A stretch of DNA of 7,313 nucleotides from Flammeovirgaceae bacterium (lineage in GTDB: Bacteria; Bacteroidota; Bacteroidia; Cytophagales; Cyclobacteriaceae), in assembly GCA_022616575.1 (NCBI GenBank), contig JAKEEN010000175.1, positions 1 to 7,313 on the forward strand. Direction: 5' to 3'. Below the pieces are notes generated by a model that saw only the letters and a program-made list of their open reading frames with translations, was not told the DNA's origin and ran no database searches. Shown piece by piece: positions 6,607-7,313 of this stretch; the stretch's first letter is position 1, and each line of letters starts with the position of its first letter. The translations under genes and the position numbers were made by a program.

Positions 6607-6890
6607 CTGATCTGGTACGCGACTTGCGTGCCCATGGCTACAATCCGTCTCGAGCAATCTTGTTCGGTTCCATAGCAAAAGGTAATGCCCACGAACTTTC
6701 AGACATTGATGTTGCCTTATGGGATGAGAAATTTACCGGAAGCATTCCGCATGACATCGAACAAATTGTAAAAATATTGCGCAAGTATCCGCGCATGGAA
6801 ATACACACCTTTCATGCTGGTGAAACAAACCAGGACAATCCGTTTATAAAGGAAATAGAAAAAGGTGGCGTTGAGGTGCCTCTAGGTTGA
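6573..6890 (+). CDS. Minimal nucleotidyltransferase (MNT, MntA-like), partner of the HEPN protein
   Basis: This 105-residue protein carries the DNA polymerase beta-type nucleotidyltransferase core. G32-S33 is followed by ten residues and then D44-x-D46 (LFGSIAKG...SDIDVAL), the metal- and NTP-binding motif. The likely third acidic residue is E76, in the strand MEIHTF. The active site thus looks intact. MNT proteins of this size act as antitoxins in HEPN/MNT pairs, and known MntA enzymes transfer AMP onto the partner HepT. Whether that applies here is inference, since this HEPN protein is of a different type. The ATG at 6573 lies inside the HEPN gene in another frame. It gives about 30 residues before the GS motif, as usual for the family, and no later in-frame Met is available before residue 75. 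No strong terminator follows, only a weak inverted repeat. Confidence 0.88.
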   Translation: MVTIRIAKQRITDLVRDLRAHGYNPSRAILFGSIAKGNAHELSDIDVALWDEKFTGSIPHDIEQIVKILRKYPRMEIHTFHAGETNQDNPFIKEIEKGGVEVPLG

Positions 6891-6912
6891 TTTATAGATA
6901 GCCCATAAATCA
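6888..6912. repeat. Short inverted repeat at the end of the MNT gene
   Basis: TGATTTA (6888-6894, containing the MNT stop codon) and TAAATCA (6906-6912) form a 7-bp AT-rich stem with an 11-base loop. No T run follows, so it is at best a weak terminator. Confidence 0.3.
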
Positions 6913-6946
6913 GCTTGTACCGGATGCATTCAAACCATTCATTAGG

Positions 6947-6959
6947 CCCGAATATCGGG
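6947..6959. repeat. Small GC hairpin between the convergent MNT gene and small ORF
   Basis: CCCGA (6947-6951) and TCGGG (6955-6959) form a 5-bp stem with a three-base loop in the 74-bp gap between the MNT gene (+) and the 63-codon ORF (-). The plus strand then reads TAGTATTATTCTT, an interrupted T-rich stretch, so it could be a weak terminator for the HEPN-MNT mRNA. No U tract follows on the minus strand. Confidence 0.3.
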
Positions 6960-6964
6960 TAGTA

Positions 6965-7156
6965 TTATTCTTGCACTTTTAATTTGTTAAGGAGTAATCG
7001 ACAACACAAGGTGACGCCAAAATAAGTGAAGATTGAAATGAAGTTTATCACTGTCAGCTCACAATTTACTTTTTCCCATACAATAAGGTATAGAATTGAA
7101 ATTGACGAAATTGCAAGCCCAGTGGTAAGCAGTAGTTTTAAGGTCTGGAGATACAT
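6965..7156 (-). CDS. Possible small membrane protein, 63 residues, not recognised
   Basis: I do not recognise this ORF. It runs from an ATG at 7156 to TAA and encodes two hydrophobic segments, at about 8-27 (LLLTTGLAISSISILYLIVW) and 36-55, joined by a short polar stretch (EKVNCEL) and ending in a basic tail (LLNKLKVQE). It does not look like AtpI or AtpZ, the small membrane proteins often found near atp genes. The region is more AT-rich than the operon. It begins 16 bases after the end of another small membrane-like ORF on the same strand, so the two could form a pair. It could also be chance: AT-rich DNA readily gives hydrophobic ORFs of this size, and no clear ribosome binding site is visible. 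Confidence 0.35.
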   Translation of the reverse strand: MYLQTLKLLLTTGLAISSISILYLIVWEKVNCELTVINFISIFTYFGVTLCCRLLLNKLKVQE

Positions 7157-7172
7157 ATTTAATTTGATTAAC

Positions 7173-7298
7173 CTAACTCAAGAACGTGCTTAAATAAAAA
7201 AATCTTTTGACCCTTACATACTTCATAAAAAAATAAAGGGCAAAAAGCAGGCATGTACAACAAAAAACAATAGCTATTATCAACCCAAAAGTGAGCAT
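7173..7298 (-). CDS. Possible 41-residue single-pass membrane peptide, not recognised
   Basis: From an ATG at 7298 to TAG at 7175-7173 the minus strand encodes 41 residues. One strongly hydrophobic segment (about 3-24, LIIAIVFCCTCLLFALYF in part) is followed by a basic stretch (MKYVRVKRFF), a layout that puts the C terminus in the cytoplasm. An in-frame TAG lies just one codon before the ATG, so it is not the tail of a longer gene in this frame. The purines AGAGG directly abut the ATG, too close for a normal ribosome binding site. It is followed after 16 bases by the 63-codon ORF. I cannot assign a function, and it may be a chance ORF. Confidence 0.25.
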   Translation of the reverse strand: MLTFGLIIAIVFCCTCLLFALYFFMKYVRVKRFFYLSTFLS

Positions 7299-7313
7299 CC
7301 TCTAATATACCAA

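Overview
The window looks like a chromosomal segment from a member of the Bacteroidota, probably a Cytophagales-type relative. Three things point there: Bacteroidota-style promoters (TAnnTTTG -7 element) ahead of the ATP synthase operon and a near match ahead of the HEPN gene; an AtpB with the long signal-peptide and histidine-rich N-terminal domain typical of that phylum; and an atp cluster that lacks atpD and atpC. No rRNA, tRNA, CRISPR array, insertion sequence or phage gene is visible.

Layout. Positions 1-752 (+) hold the C-terminal part of an MFS-type transporter whose 5' end lies outside the window. A bidirectional intrinsic terminator (about 780-814) separates it from the convergent ATP synthase operon on the minus strand, which reads from right to left as atpB (5976-4939), atpE, atpF, atpH, atpA, atpG (ends 832). 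These genes give subunits a, c, b, delta, alpha and gamma of the F1Fo ATP synthase: all of Fo, the stalk and two of the F1 subunits. Beta (atpD) and epsilon (atpC) must be encoded elsewhere. The c ring and a subunit have the residues of a proton-driven enzyme.

Divergently from atpB, across a 228-bp region holding both promoters, lies a two-gene HEPN plus minimal nucleotidyltransferase (MNT) module (6205-6890, +) of the kind found in toxin-antitoxin loci. The genes overlap by 34 bp. The HEPN protein lacks the usual RNase motif. To its right (6965-7298, -) are two small AT-rich ORFs for possible membrane peptides of 63 and 41 residues. I do not recognise them.

The most unusual material is in the spacers of the atp operon. 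Almost every spacer carries structure: a 13-bp hairpin between atpB and atpE; a textbook intrinsic terminator between atpE and atpF, whose stem is fully paired only in the operon's own RNA; a microsatellite of about 7.7 copies of a 7-bp unit abutting the atpH stop codon; and a nested double inverted repeat between atpA and atpG. Together they suggest, by inference, that subunit ratios are set by RNA structure: atpB-atpE made in excess, with downstream genes reached only by read-through, and possibly tuned at atpH-atpA by a repeat that can change length. I do not see a wholly new protein system. The spacer architecture and the divergent HEPN-MNT pair are the items worth a second look.
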